Shown here in pieces: positions 42,459 through 51,875 of a DNA stretch of 64,000 bases. The DNA comes from Nannocystis sp. RBIL2 (lineage in GTDB: Bacteria > Myxococcota_A > Polyangia > Nannocystales > Nannocystaceae). Both the position numbers and the translations under genes were made by a program. Positions within the stretch are counted from its first letter, which is position 1. The number at the start of each line of letters is the position of its first letter. The notes beneath the pieces are model-generated. The model made no database searches and had not been told where the DNA came from. It saw only the letters and a program-made list of their open reading frames with translations. The stretch lies in assembly GCF_026626745.1 (NCBI RefSeq), contig NZ_JAPNJW010000001.1:2898001-2962000 (forward strand). Direction: 5' to 3'.

Positions 42459-43220
42459 GTGACACTGCGATTTCGAGGGATGATCATCTCCAGTCTGTTC
42501 ATGCTGCCGCTCTTGTCGGGATGCGACGACAATAAGGGTGGAGAGAGCGCAAGTGGCAGCACGAGCGGCGAAGACACGACCGGAAATAGCATGACCGAGG
42601 GGAGCCCGACCGAAGGGGGCACCGGGGGCAGCGCCGACAGCGACAGCACGACCGGGGGCGGCACGACCGGGGGCAGCACCGGCAGCGACGGCACCACTGG
42701 CAGCACCACCGGCAGCGACGGCACCACGGGAGACTCCGGAGACGCGTCGCTCTGCCAGGACGCCTGCGACAAGCTGGTCTCCTGCGAGCTCGAGGAGAAC
42801 GTGCCTGAGTGTCTCTCGTGGTGCGATCCGCTGGCAGAGGAGGTGAGCGACCCTCACGTCTTCCCCGGGTGTGCCGCTCTCGTCCAGGGCTTTCTCGAGT
42901 GCGTCGCCGAGGAGCCCATGTGCTTCGAGCGCGACCCGTGTTCGGGGCTCGACGTGGCGATCGAGGAGAAGTGTAGCTGCGGGCGAACGGCCGGGGGCGC
43001 CATCGACGGAAGCGAATGTACCTACGAGGAGGAATGTGGGGTCGTCTCCCGCAAAGTCCACTGCGTCGGCGGTACCTGCATCTGTGAAGTGAACGGCGAG
43101 GACGTGGGCGGTTGCCAGGCCCAGGCGAAGATCTGTGGGAGCCTGGACCAGGGCGGCGCTCTCATGGCGATCGCCGCGGGCGAGTGCTGCGGCTGGGAGC
43201 CGTTCGAGCTGGGCGATTGA
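42459..43220 (+). CDS. Lipoprotein with Gly/Ser/Thr linker and Cys-rich domain
   Basis: This 253-residue protein starts at GTG as MTLRFRGMIISSLFMLPLLS, with the lipobox Cys at 22 (LLSGC). AAAGGAAA lies just upstream. A low-complexity linker of Thr, Gly, Ser and Asp (about residues 25-100) follows. Then comes a domain with about 20 Cys (CQDACDKLVSCELEENVPEC, CSGLDVAIEEKCSCGRTAGG), probably disulfide-bonded and extracellular. The linker style is characteristic of Nannocystaceae. No function is known. Confidence 0.75.
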   Translation: MTLRFRGMIISSLFMLPLLSGCDDNKGGESASGSTSGEDTTGNSMTEGSPTEGGTGGSADSDSTTGGGTTGGSTGSDGTTGSTTGSDGTTGDSGDASLCQDACDKLVSCELEENVPECLSWCDPLAEEVSDPHVFPGCAALVQGFLECVAEEPMCFERDPCSGLDVAIEEKCSCGRTAGGAIDGSECTYEEECGVVSRKVHCVGGTCICEVNGEDVGGCQAQAKICGSLDQGGALMAIAAGECCGWEPFELGD

Positions 43221-43339
43221 GCCCACCGAGCGCCCGGGTCCGGCAGCCCGCGCGGCCGCGAGCGCGAGGCGACGGGGTTCGGGCGGCGCAACGCCGGCGC
43301 GGGGCTTGCCTGTGGAGCGCGGGACATGTATCGAGGGCC

Positions 43340-43912
43340 ATGCGGATCTTCGCGCTCGACGGCTCGCTCGCCGGTGACGGCGGCAACTCCTCGGCGATGA
43401 TCGACGTGGCGGTCGAGCAACTGCGTCCGCACGCGGCGGTCGAGCGCGCCGCACTGGCGAGCGCGCCGGGGTTCGAGGCGCACCGCGCGGCGCTCGCGGC
43501 CGCCGACGCGCTGGTGATCGCTACGGGTACGTACTGGGACTCGTGGTCGAGTCTTCTCCAGCAATTCCTCGAGCAGGCGACGCCGAGCGAGGGCACGCCA
43601 TTGTGGCTCGGCAAGCCGGCGGCGGTGCTGGTGACGGCGCACGCGGTCGGCGGCAAGGGCGTGCTGTCGCGGCTGCAGGGGGTGTTGGCGACGTTCGGGG
43701 CCCTGATCCCGCCGATGGGCGGGCTCGCTATCACGCGCGTCGGCGAGCTCGCGCGGGCGCATGGTGGACCTGGCTGCGAGGACATCTGGAGCGTCGACGA
43801 TGTCGCGGTCGTGTGCCACAACCTGCGAGCGTGCGTCCGCGGCGAGCGCGAGTTTCAGGCCTGGCCGGTCGACCGCGGCGACCCGGGCGAGCGCTGGCTG
43901 CGGCGCGAGTGA
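43340..43912 (+). CDS. NAD(P)H-dependent FMN reductase-like flavoprotein
   Basis: This 190-residue protein resembles the flavodoxin-like NAD(P)H:FMN oxidoreductase family. The first strand and phosphate loop are MRIFALDGSLAGDGGNSSAM, followed by AADALVIATGTYWDSWSSLL where FMN would sit, and GKPAAVLVTAHAVGGKGVLS. It would bind FMN and reduce quinones, flavin or azo-type substrates. The start at 43340 is the first Met of the family's N-terminal strand. It stands alone between a lipoprotein and a hypothetical gene. Confidence 0.8.
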   Translation: MRIFALDGSLAGDGGNSSAMIDVAVEQLRPHAAVERAALASAPGFEAHRAALAAADALVIATGTYWDSWSSLLQQFLEQATPSEGTPLWLGKPAAVLVTAHAVGGKGVLSRLQGVLATFGALIPPMGGLAITRVGELARAHGGPGCEDIWSVDDVAVVCHNLRACVRGEREFQAWPVDRGDPGERWLRRE

Positions 43913-44210
43913 GTCACCAGCCGAGGCGCGCCTGCAACTCCATGGCGAGGTGCATGCCCATGCGCGGCACCTCGAAGTTGACGTTGGAGCGGACGCGAGT
44001 CCGCCTGTCGCGCCCCGAACGGCGGCGCGGCAGCGGTGCGTCGGCGACCCCGCCCAGTTGAACCCTGGCCCGCAAGTCGTGGTTACTCGTCGACAGCCTT
44101 CGAGCACCTCCGATGCACAGCGCCGGCCTGACGAACCCTTCCGAGAACGCCCATCTGGCCAGGAAAAGAGGGGCTGCGACGCTGGCCCGCGACGCAGTAT
44201 CATGCGACCG

Positions 44211-44804
44211 ATGACGAGCGCGCCCTGGCACAACGATCCCGCCCTCCGCGACCGTTTCCACCCGGACCACCCGGACGACCTCCAGGTGCTCTTACATGAC
44301 GGCGAGCCGCGCCGCTGCGGACGCACGCCCGAGGGTTGCTGGGTGACTGTACGAGGCGTGCGGCAGACACTGCGGATCCCGATCGCGCCGGAGGGCACCA
44401 GCCCGCCGCTGCTGGCCGACGCGGTCCGATGGGTCGAGCGACCCGTGTACGAGGGGATCCTCCTCAACGAGCCGCAGCAGCTCATGACGGCGCACAAGGG
44501 CGACTCGCTGCTGTTCGTGACGAGCCCGGGGATCCCGCATCCGGTACGGGTGACGGAGGCGTACGTCGGCGAGCGCAGCAGCTGGTCGATCCAGCCGTGC
44601 AACCGCTGCGGCGCCGACCAGGCGCTCGATCCGCCGACGATCATGGCCCATACCCGCTTCCCCGACGCGCCCGCCGGATCGGTGCCGGTGGCCTTCAGCG
44701 CGTTCTGCCCGTGCGGTGGGACGATGCTGCTCGCGCTCGTCGAAAATGCCGCGGCGCTGCCCGAGCAGCCGCCGGCGCGCAAGCCGTGGTGGAAGTTCTG
44801 GTGA
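44211..44804 (+). CDS. Hypothetical protein with zinc-ribbon-like cysteines
   Basis: This 197-residue cytoplasmic-looking protein has no signal or TM helix. A beta-rich N-terminal part (PDDLQVLLHDGEPRRCGRTP) is followed by a probable metal site, CNRCGADQ and, about 40 residues on, CPCGG. It ends in KPWWKFW. I do not recognise a family. ATG 44211 is preferred to ATG 44202 on sequence quality; both lack a clear ribosome site. Confidence 0.6.
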   Translation: MTSAPWHNDPALRDRFHPDHPDDLQVLLHDGEPRRCGRTPEGCWVTVRGVRQTLRIPIAPEGTSPPLLADAVRWVERPVYEGILLNEPQQLMTAHKGDSLLFVTSPGIPHPVRVTEAYVGERSSWSIQPCNRCGADQALDPPTIMAHTRFPDAPAGSVPVAFSAFCPCGGTMLLALVENAAALPEQPPARKPWWKFW

Positions 44805-44907
44805 GGCCCGCGTGAAGGGAGACGCGGGGTCGGGCCCGCCGCCCAAGCGAGGCACGGGCCGACGGCCAAAACCTCGAGGCTCGGTATCGCCTCGGCGGGC
44901 GATCATG

Positions 44908-46155
44908 TCACGACGCGGTTCGCGGAACGGATACGGCGGGGACGACCGCGTAGAGGGCCTGGGCTTGGGCCACGCCGCGCAGGCGGTGACTACCGAGCGC
45001 GACCAGGCGCATGCGGGCCGCGGGCAGGGCGTCGGCGAACGCCTGCGAGACAAGGACGTCCTGCGCAAGCGGGCGGCACATCGCCGATATCCGCGCGGCC
45101 TCGTTGACGGCCGGGCCGATGACGGTGAAGTCGAGACGGGCGGCGCCGCCGATGTTGCCGTAGAACACGTCGCCGAGGTGCAGCGCGAGGTAGGCCCCGG
45201 TCGCGGGCAGGCCGACGGCGACGCGACGGGCGCTGACCTCGGCGAGCGCGGTGAGCACCGAGTCAGCAGCCGCGAGCGCGCGGCTGGCGGCCTCGGCGGT
45301 GCTGTCGCCGACGGGGAACATGCCGAGCAGGCCGTCGCCGATGAACTTCAGGACAGTGCCGCCGTGGCCGTGGATCGCCTCCACCTGCGGGTCCGCGTAG
45401 TCGTTGAGCAGCGGGAGGACGAGTTCGGCGTCGGTCGAGTCGACCATGCTCGTGAAGCCCTTGAGATCGCTGAACCACACGACTGCGCGGATGCGTTCCG
45501 CGACGCCGCGAGCGATCGCCCCGCGCAGCACGCGTCCACCGGCGTCGCCGCCGAGGTAGGTCTCGACCACGGTACGGGTGATCTGGCGGACCGTGCATGA
45601 CAGCATCGCCGCGGCGAGGAACGGGCCGAGCGCGGCGACGAGGTCGACATCGGCCTCGGCGAAGCCGACGGGCGCGTCGCTGCCCCACGACGAATACACG
45701 CAGTCGAACTCGCCCATCTTCACGGCGTCGCCGAGCCGATGGACGCACGCGATGTAGTCGGTGATCCCGGTCGCCGCGAGCTCCGCGAGCACCGGGAACG
45801 GGTAGCGGCCGTCCGCCGGCGGGCACCGGAAGCGGTACAGCGACTCGCCCCCGGCGAGCAGATGGTGGAACGGGCTCGCCACCCACATCGGCGCGGTCGG
45901 CAGCGACGCCTCGCGGGTGATCTCGTCGCACTCGATGCCGACGTCGCGCCGCCAGGTGTACAGCCGACCGCCGACGAGCGGGTGCAGCGTGTCGACGCCG
46001 ACGATCATTCGTGACAGCGGCACCCCGCCGGCGACCAGCCGGTCGCACACGCCTTGCACGACCGCGAGCTCGGGCACGCCGGCGAGAGTGTCCTCGGTGA
46101 TACTGCGCGACAGCTCGAGCAGCAGGCTCTCGCGCGCGTGTAAGTTGGTGGTCAT
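44908..46155 (-). CDS. Class III adenylate/guanylate cyclase
   Basis: This 415-residue protein has an N-terminal GAF/globin-like sensor region (about 1-190). A class III cyclase domain follows: VVWFSDLKGFTSMVD (metal Asp), VLKFIGDGLLGMFP (substrate Lys and second metal Asp) and LDFTVIGPAVNEAARI (adenine Asp and transition-state residues). Lys/Asp at the base-recognition positions favours ATP, so cAMP is the likely product. It lies 445 bases downstream of the PAS-STAS gene on the same strand; shared regulation is possible but unproven. Confidence 0.88.
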   Translation of the reverse strand: MTTNLHARESLLLELSRSITEDTLAGVPELAVVQGVCDRLVAGGVPLSRMIVGVDTLHPLVGGRLYTWRRDVGIECDEITREASLPTAPMWVASPFHHLLAGGESLYRFRCPPADGRYPFPVLAELAATGITDYIACVHRLGDAVKMGEFDCVYSSWGSDAPVGFAEADVDLVAALGPFLAAAMLSCTVRQITRTVVETYLGGDAGGRVLRGAIARGVAERIRAVVWFSDLKGFTSMVDSTDAELVLPLLNDYADPQVEAIHGHGGTVLKFIGDGLLGMFPVGDSTAEAASRALAAADSVLTALAEVSARRVAVGLPATGAYLALHLGDVFYGNIGGAARLDFTVIGPAVNEAARISAMCRPLAQDVLVSQAFADALPAARMRLVALGSHRLRGVAQAQALYAVVPAVSVPRTAS

Positions 46156-46600
46156 CGGCTCCGGCGAACCATCTTGGCAGCACGGTGCGTTCGCGGACAA
46201 GCGAGGGCAGGCCCGCGCGTCGTCGACTCGCCGCGGTCGGCGCGGGGCTGCCAGCGCGCTCGTCGCGGCCCGCGACGCCTGCTGCTCGTCCACCGACCTC
46301 CGCGCTGACTCGCGGGTCCCGACGCCCGCCCCCATGCCCTTGACCGACGTCGAGGCCCGCCTGATGACCGTGCTTGCGCGCGTCTTCCCGGATTGAGCCG
46401 CTCGCGCTCGCCCGCGGCGGCGAACCCCGCGCTCGCCTCCGCCTCGCCGACGTTCCGGCGTACGTCTCCTGGCCTGGCGGCGGCGGGTTTCAGGCGTGCG
46501 CGATCATCAATGACCGTGACCCGGCCGGTCTGGTCCGCGGCGCCGAGCGCCCGCATGCCGCCCATGATGCGCGCCCCGTCGAGCGGGACATGACGGGCGC

Positions 46601-47824
46601 TCAGCGGCGCGGCGACTTGGAGAGCGAGCCCAGACAGCCACGCAGGGCCTCCTGAAGGTTTCGATACACGAGCAGGCCCGCCATGTCGACGCCCAGTTCG
46701 GTGAGCGTCTGGGCGATGCCGGGCCGGACCCCGCACAGCAGGCCCCGCGCGCCGAGCAGGCTGACCGCGCGGGTGATCCGCAGGATCTGGTCGGCCGTCG
46801 TCGTGTCAATCGCGTCGACCCCGGTGAGATCGAGGATGGCGAAGCGAGCGCCGAGATCGCTGACCTCGTGGAGGAGGCGGTCCATGATCTGCGTCGCACG
46901 CTCCGGATCGAGCGCACCCACCACCGGCAAGGTGATGATGTCATCCCATAGCTGAATGATCGGGGTGGAGAGGACGCGAATGGCCTCATCCTGTTGGGCG
47001 ATGCGGGCTAGCTTCTCGCGCAGATCGTTCTCGCGCTGCTTGATGTCGGTGATGTTGCGAAACGCCCCGTAGATCCGCGTGAGCTTGCCGTCCTCGTAGT
47101 AGGGGCGTCCGGTCGCGTGGACGTTGATCCGCCGGCCGGTGTACGTAATGAGGTCGAGCTCGACATCGAACGTCTGGCCGGCCTGGCAGCGGGCGACCGC
47201 TTCGCTGATGACGGGGACGTGCTCGGGGGCGTAAAAATTGATCGCTTGCGCGAGGTCCGGCACAAAGCCCGGCGGGACCTCATGGATGCGGTGCGTCTCC
47301 TCGGTCCAGTACAGCTTGTTGACGACCAGATCGATTTCCCAGCCGCCGACCTGCGCGGCCGACTGCGTCTGCAGCATCAGATCGGTGTCACGCTGCGCTC
47401 GCTCCATCACCCGCCGTTGCTCCGTGATGTCGCGGACGACGCCCAGGAGCCGCCATCGACCGGGATGAGCTGCGGGGCGAGCATGGCTGCGCTCGTGCAA
47501 CCACCGCGTCTCGCCTGCCACCGACAAGCGGTATTCCAGTTCGACGACCGCGTCCGGGGCCGCCATCTGTCGCCTTCGCGCGGCTTCGACCTCGGCGCGG
47601 TCGTCGGGGTGAATCGCCGCGAGCCAGGCGCCGACGGTGGGCTGCGCCCCCGCGGCCAGCATTGCCTGCAGTCGCGGCGAGTAGTTGGCGGGCGCGTCAT
47701 CCCCGAGCGGGTCGGCGGGGTCGAGATCCGCGAATTCCCAAACTCCATCCCCGGCGAGCTCCATCGCCCACACGGCGAGCTCTGGCGTGATCGTATCGGT
47801 TGCTGTCGACGAGGTGAGAGCCAT
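46601..47824 (-). CDS. PAS-PAS-STAS regulator (RsbR-like)
   Basis: This 407-residue protein has two PAS domains (about 20-135 and 150-265; WRLLGVVRDITEQRRVMERA and IYGAFRNITDIKQRE close each). A short coiled linker and a C-terminal STAS domain (about 290-400, AILDLTGVDAIDTTTADQIL) follow. This is the layout of RsbR-type stressosome or chemosensory modulators. Thr residues occupy the place phosphorylated in STAS proteins. The partner kinase (RsbT-like) is not in the window. ATG 47824 fits the beginning of the first PAS domain. Confidence 0.85.
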   Translation of the reverse strand: MALTSSTATDTITPELAVWAMELAGDGVWEFADLDPADPLGDDAPANYSPRLQAMLAAGAQPTVGAWLAAIHPDDRAEVEAARRRQMAAPDAVVELEYRLSVAGETRWLHERSHARPAAHPGRWRLLGVVRDITEQRRVMERAQRDTDLMLQTQSAAQVGGWEIDLVVNKLYWTEETHRIHEVPPGFVPDLAQAINFYAPEHVPVISEAVARCQAGQTFDVELDLITYTGRRINVHATGRPYYEDGKLTRIYGAFRNITDIKQRENDLREKLARIAQQDEAIRVLSTPIIQLWDDIITLPVVGALDPERATQIMDRLLHEVSDLGARFAILDLTGVDAIDTTTADQILRITRAVSLLGARGLLCGVRPGIAQTLTELGVDMAGLLVYRNLQEALRGCLGSLSKSPRR

Positions 47825-48725
47825 GAAAAACCCTGGCCGAAGTTACGAGACCCACGGACGGCCTGTCCAGCGATACCTGAGCCACACGGCGGCCGGACCG
47901 CCTTGCTCTCCTCATGCGGGTACAGGGCGTCTGCGCGCATTGCGAGTGAAACTTGTTACAAAGGTCGTCGACGTGCTCGCACGCGCCGAGACCGACTGCG
48001 GTATCGCTCCGTTCGGAGCCCGCGTATTGGACACTCGGCGCTGTAGGTTGTAAGGCGCTTGCTGCGCCCTGGTCACGTCAATCTTGGAAATGGGAGGGAG
48101 CCGCCCGCGGCAACCCTGTAGTACGGCGCGAGAACGTGAAAGCCTGGTCCATGCGCGCCGGTGGCGCCGTCCCGCCCCGAGAGTGAGGTCCCCGAGCTCG
48201 CCCCTGCCTTCTCGCCGACGCAGAGCCCACAGCACGAGGACGCGGCACGGGCGAGTGCGGGCAATCGCCACTGACGACAATGGAGTGGCAGGCGTAGCCC
48301 GGGGAAGTCGAATATGAAGCCCCGACCGCTCGACGTGACCATCACCGCCGACCGGGCGCTGATCATGATCCTCCACTTCGCTCTCGCCCTCAGCATGCTC
48401 GCGCCGCCGTCCCCATGTCCTGATCGGCGCGCATGACAGCCTTCGCGCGCTCCATCGGGCCGAGCCGACCGAGACGCGCCACCTCTTCCGAGCCCTCGAC
48501 CTTGCCCGAGAGGTCCTGCGCCGCGACGACCTCGGGTGCCTCGGGAGGCGGTTCAGTCGTGGCTCGCTGTTCGGGGAACGGATACGGCGGCGACGACGGC
48601 GCGCTCGTGATCGCCCTCGACCCGGGCTCGCAGGTCTGCAAATGCCGTCGCCTAAAAAGAAAAACGATTATTCGTTTTTTTGGTGACACCCCGGCTGCGA
48701 GGAGGTGTTGAACCGGCCGGAGAAC
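47825..48725. other. Fragment-bearing spacer upstream of the lipoprotein hydrolase
   Basis: No intact gene in about 900 bases. A plus frame from 48314 reads MKPRPLDVTITADRALIMIL for 40 codons. A minus frame ending at 48390 reads VARLGRLGPMERAKAVMRAD. Both look like orphan pieces. An AT-rich hairpin with a T-run lies at 48660-48681. Confidence 0.35.
48660..48681. terminator. AT-rich hairpin with T-run
   Basis: AAAAACGA-TTAT-TCGTTTTT followed by two more T forms the most classical intrinsic-terminator-like structure in the window. It is positioned 45 bases before the hydrolase start. It could insulate that gene or work on either strand. Confidence 0.6.
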
Positions 48726-50045
48726 ATGACGATGCGAGCTTCGAACTGGATGTGGATGACCCTGTGGCTATCGGCTTGCGACCCGGCGCCGTCGGGCGGT
48801 GATTCGTCGCCGATGTGCGACACCGGCATGGAGCCGGCCGGGCCCGCCGAGCGGGACTGGTGGGACCTGGGGATGGCCGATCCGGTGCTGAACGAGGTCG
48901 CCCTCTATTATCTCGGGCAAGCGTGGATGGGAGCGACCGACGTCTCCGAGGTGCTCGAGACGCTGACGCGGGTCGATCCCGCGGATGAACGCGGGTGGAC
49001 GGCGGCCTTCCAGCAGACCTCACGGCGCCTGCGAGCGCTGGCTGAGGCGACCGAGGAAGGCGGGCACCCACTGACCGCCGCGACGGCCTATCAACGCGCC
49101 GCCACCTACCTCCGCGCCGCCCTGCACCGGCATCCCGATCCCTGGGACCCCGAGGTCGCGGCGCTCGCGGCGGAGGCGGTCGACCTGCACGCGCGCTACC
49201 TGCTGCTGTCCAACTCGCCCTGCGCTCCGGTGGCGATCCCCTACGAGTCGACCACGCTGCCCGGGTACTTCTGCCGCGCGCACGAGGCCGAGGGCGCCCA
49301 GCCGACCCTGATCTTCCACGAGGGCAAGGATGGTTGGGCGGAGGACGGCAAGTTCGTCGTCGATGCCGCGATGGCCCGCGGGTACAACGTGCTGCTGTTC
49401 GACGGCCCTGGCATGGGCAAGACCATCCGCCTCCAGGGCCTGCCGTTTCGCCACGACTGGGAGGCCGTCGTGACGCCGGTGGTCGACTTCCTCGAGGACA
49501 TGCCCGAGGTCGATCCGGCGCGGCTCGGGTTGTTCGGCGTGAGCCTGGGCGGCTATCTGGCGCCGCGCGCGGCTGCCCACGAGCACCGCCTGGCCGTGCT
49601 GGTCGCCAACCCCGGCGTGCTCGACTGGGGGGCTGCGATCCGGGCCGAGCTCGCGCTCATCGATCCGGGCCTGCCGGACCTGTACGACTCGGACCCCGGC
49701 GCCTTCGACGCTGCCATCATACAGTTCATGGAGCACAGCGACTTCGTGCGCTGGGGCATTCGCGACGCGTACTGGCACCACGGCGTCGACTCTCCGTCGG
49801 CCTTCATCGCCGAGGTCGATCGCTTCCGACTCGGAGATTCGGCGGCCGACATCCGCGCGCGCACGCTGGTGTTCGACGCGGAGGCCGAGGGGCGCGGACA
49901 GGCCGCCGAGCTGTACGCGGCGCTCACCTGCCCCAAGGACTACCTGCGCTTCACGGCCGAGGAGGCGGCGCAGTTCCACGTGCAGCCCGGCGCCACCGCG
50001 ATGCTCACCCATCGGCTGTTCGACTGGCTCGACGACAACCTGTGA
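48726..50045 (+). CDS. Lipoprotein alpha/beta-hydrolase (FrsA/esterase-like)
   Basis: This 439-residue protein begins MTMRASNWMWMTLWLSACDP with the lipobox Cys at 18. A helical N-terminal domain (about 50-170) comes before a hydrolase core: TLIFHEGKDGWAEDG, LLFDGPGMGK, and the nucleophile elbow LGLFGVSLGGYLAPR (G-x-S-x-G). Asp and His candidates follow (LVFDAEAEG, AAQFHVQPG). The layout matches the pseudooxynicotine-hydrolase/FrsA branch of the fold. The start has GGAG 8 bases upstream. A TetR regulator follows on the same strand 76 bases later. The substrate is unknown. Confidence 0.85.
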   Translation: MTMRASNWMWMTLWLSACDPAPSGGDSSPMCDTGMEPAGPAERDWWDLGMADPVLNEVALYYLGQAWMGATDVSEVLETLTRVDPADERGWTAAFQQTSRRLRALAEATEEGGHPLTAATAYQRAATYLRAALHRHPDPWDPEVAALAAEAVDLHARYLLLSNSPCAPVAIPYESTTLPGYFCRAHEAEGAQPTLIFHEGKDGWAEDGKFVVDAAMARGYNVLLFDGPGMGKTIRLQGLPFRHDWEAVVTPVVDFLEDMPEVDPARLGLFGVSLGGYLAPRAAAHEHRLAVLVANPGVLDWGAAIRAELALIDPGLPDLYDSDPGAFDAAIIQFMEHSDFVRWGIRDAYWHHGVDSPSAFIAEVDRFRLGDSAADIRARTLVFDAEAEGRGQAAELYAALTCPKDYLRFTAEEAAQFHVQPGATAMLTHRLFDWLDDNL

Positions 50046-50121
50046 GCCAGGCGGTGAGCGCTCGTCCGCGGCCTCGGTGCCGCGGCGCGAGCGGTTCTGG
50101 TAGACAGGCTTGGAGGTCGCT

Positions 50122-50724
50122 GTGCCCCGCGTCACCCCCGAGCACACTGCTGCGCGTCGCCGGTTGATCCTCGACGCCGCTCGCGCAGTGTTCGCCCGCA
50201 AGGGCACCCGAGCCGCCACCATCGAGGATATCTGCGCGGAGGCAGGGATCAGCGCGGGAGGCATCTACACACACTTCCCGAGCAAGGCCGCGATCCGCGA
50301 GGCAATCCACGCCGAGGCGCGCGCGGCGAACCGGCGGTTCCCCGCGGCCATCCGCGCGGCCCCGGACCCGCTCGCCGCTCTGCAGGACATGGCGGGCGAC
50401 ATGTTCAAGCTCCTCGACGCGCCCGAGCTGCAGGCCGACCACCGCATGTCCTTGCAGATGCACGCGGACGCGGTGACCGACCCCGAGCTGGCGGCCAGCT
50501 ACGCCGAGATCCACGTCGACATGATGCATGCCATCCGCGGCATCCTCGACGAGGCCGTCGCCGGCGGTCGCCTGCCCGAGACGCTCGACACCGAGTACCT
50601 CGCGTGGACGATGGTCGCGCTGTACCAGGGCGCTCGCGTCCAGAAGCTGCTCGTGCCGTCGCTCGACACGGCGCGGCTCGGCCAGATGGTCCGCCGGTTG
50701 TTGGCGGGCGTTCTGAAGGGATGA
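50122..50724 (+). CDS. TetR-family transcriptional regulator
   Basis: This 200-residue regulator has the N-terminal helix-turn-helix AATIEDICAEAGISAGGIYT followed by HFPSKAAIREAI, and a helical ligand-binding domain including ELAASYAEIHVDMMHAIRGI. The start is GTG 50122 with GGAGG 8 bases upstream. Its place just behind the lipoprotein hydrolase suggests it controls that gene or itself. No operator stands out. Confidence 0.88.
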   Translation: MPRVTPEHTAARRRLILDAARAVFARKGTRAATIEDICAEAGISAGGIYTHFPSKAAIREAIHAEARAANRRFPAAIRAAPDPLAALQDMAGDMFKLLDAPELQADHRMSLQMHADAVTDPELAASYAEIHVDMMHAIRGILDEAVAGGRLPETLDTEYLAWTMVALYQGARVQKLLVPSLDTARLGQMVRRLLAGVLKG

Positions 50725-50789
50725 GCCGGGGCGACGGGCTCCAGCCACGCAGCGAAGCGATCGGCGCGATGCGAATGGTTCTCGGGCAA

Positions 50790-51092
50790 AGCACTGGTAC
50801 GAAGATCTACGCTTTGCTCAGAGCACCTGCAGGCTCAGAGTTCATCACCGGGGATCAACCTGTCGTCATTACGCATCATCGCCCTCTGCCACTCTACTAT
50901 CCCATCTCGCCCCAAGTTGCCCCTGCTGTTGGAAACAGACCACTCCGAGCCCGGCCGGATCGAGGTTTGTCTGGATAACACCGAGGTCCTTCGCTGCCAT
51001 GAAAATATCATGGCAGTTGCATTTGAGCAGATATATGGAGCTCGCAAAGCCGCACTAGAGGGTCCGCTTGCTCCGCACGCGCCCTCCGGCTA
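50790..51092 (+). pseudogene. DUF4238-like gene fragment
   Basis: Two frames join into TKIYALLRAPAGSEFITGDQ, PVVITHHRPLPLYYPISPQ and then KLPLLLETDHSEPGRIEVCL, NTEVLRCHENIMAVAFEQIY. The FITGDQPVV...P..PL.YPISP pattern is the C-terminal core of DUF4238 proteins. Codon use is clearly less GC-rich than its neighbours, so it was imported. The N-terminal two thirds are missing. Confidence 0.6.
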
Positions 51093-51154
51093 ACTGTGCG
51101 GTTTCGGAGGGGCGGGGCGCTGGCCAGCGCGTGGGCGATGCGTTATGACGCCGC

Positions 51155-51763
51155 ATGGCTCTCGAGCCCCAGCCCTATACCGCCCTCCCCGGCGCGCGGT
51201 TTCAACCGCTGGCACGCGAGCTCGGCCTCGCGCGCTACAACCTGCTCGCGGTCAGCGACGACTCGGTCAATTACGAGGACCTGTTCGGCAGCCGCGAGGT
51301 CGACTTCAGGGTCCACCAGGGAACGCTCACGCTGAGCGGACCGACCTACGTGCAAAACGAAGACCCGATGGTGTGCGTCGTCGAGGGTGACCTGGTCGTC
51401 GACGGACCGCTGGTGATCCGCGACCTCGACCTCTACGTGCCGCTGTGGATCAAGGGCTCGCTGATCGCCCGCGATCTCGTGCTCAGCCTCGACGCTCAGG
51501 TGTTCATCGAGGGCGACCTCAAGCTGACGGGCAACCTCGTCACGGACGGCACCGACGCGACCCACCTGGTCGTCCACGGCGAGGCGCAGGTCGGCGCGTG
51601 GCTGCGGCCCAGTCACCGCGGCGCGATCTACCTCCCGGCATCGGTCCCCGATCCGCTCGAAGGCGATGCCCTCTCGGCGCGGCTCGCCCCCACGCTCGAC
51701 CCGCGGCGAGGCCTGGCCCTGTGCGAGCACGTACTCGCGGGCCAGCCGCTGCTTCGCGACTGA
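51155..51763 (+). CDS. Beta-helix-like cytoplasmic protein, unknown
   Basis: This 202-residue protein has no signal peptide. Its centre is a ladder of short hydrophobic strands separated by Gly/Asp turns (VCVVEGDLVVDGPLVIRDLD, LWIKGSLIARDLVLSLDAQV, FIEGDLKLTGNLVTDG). This resembles a bactofilin or polymer-forming beta-helix. The N- and C-terminal segments are unlike known bactofilins. It may be a structural or immunity-type protein. ATG 51155 is the only good start. Confidence 0.6.
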   Translation: MALEPQPYTALPGARFQPLARELGLARYNLLAVSDDSVNYEDLFGSREVDFRVHQGTLTLSGPTYVQNEDPMVCVVEGDLVVDGPLVIRDLDLYVPLWIKGSLIARDLVLSLDAQVFIEGDLKLTGNLVTDGTDATHLVVHGEAQVGAWLRPSHRGAIYLPASVPDPLEGDALSARLAPTLDPRRGLALCEHVLAGQPLLRD

Positions 51764-51875
51764 CGCGCATCGCAACCCGGACAAAACCGGGTAATCATCG
51801 GATCACCGCACTCCACGACGTGGTAGCTCGCACCGCACGCGATGTCAGCTGACCCGGTCGGCGCGGGAACCCGCC

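Noticed and set aside
44927..44948. About 22 bases similar to 48574-48595 (GGAACGGATACGGCGG)
   Set aside because: One copy codes the end of the cyclase and the flanks do not extend the match. It is probably chance or weak, and not enough for a repeat call.
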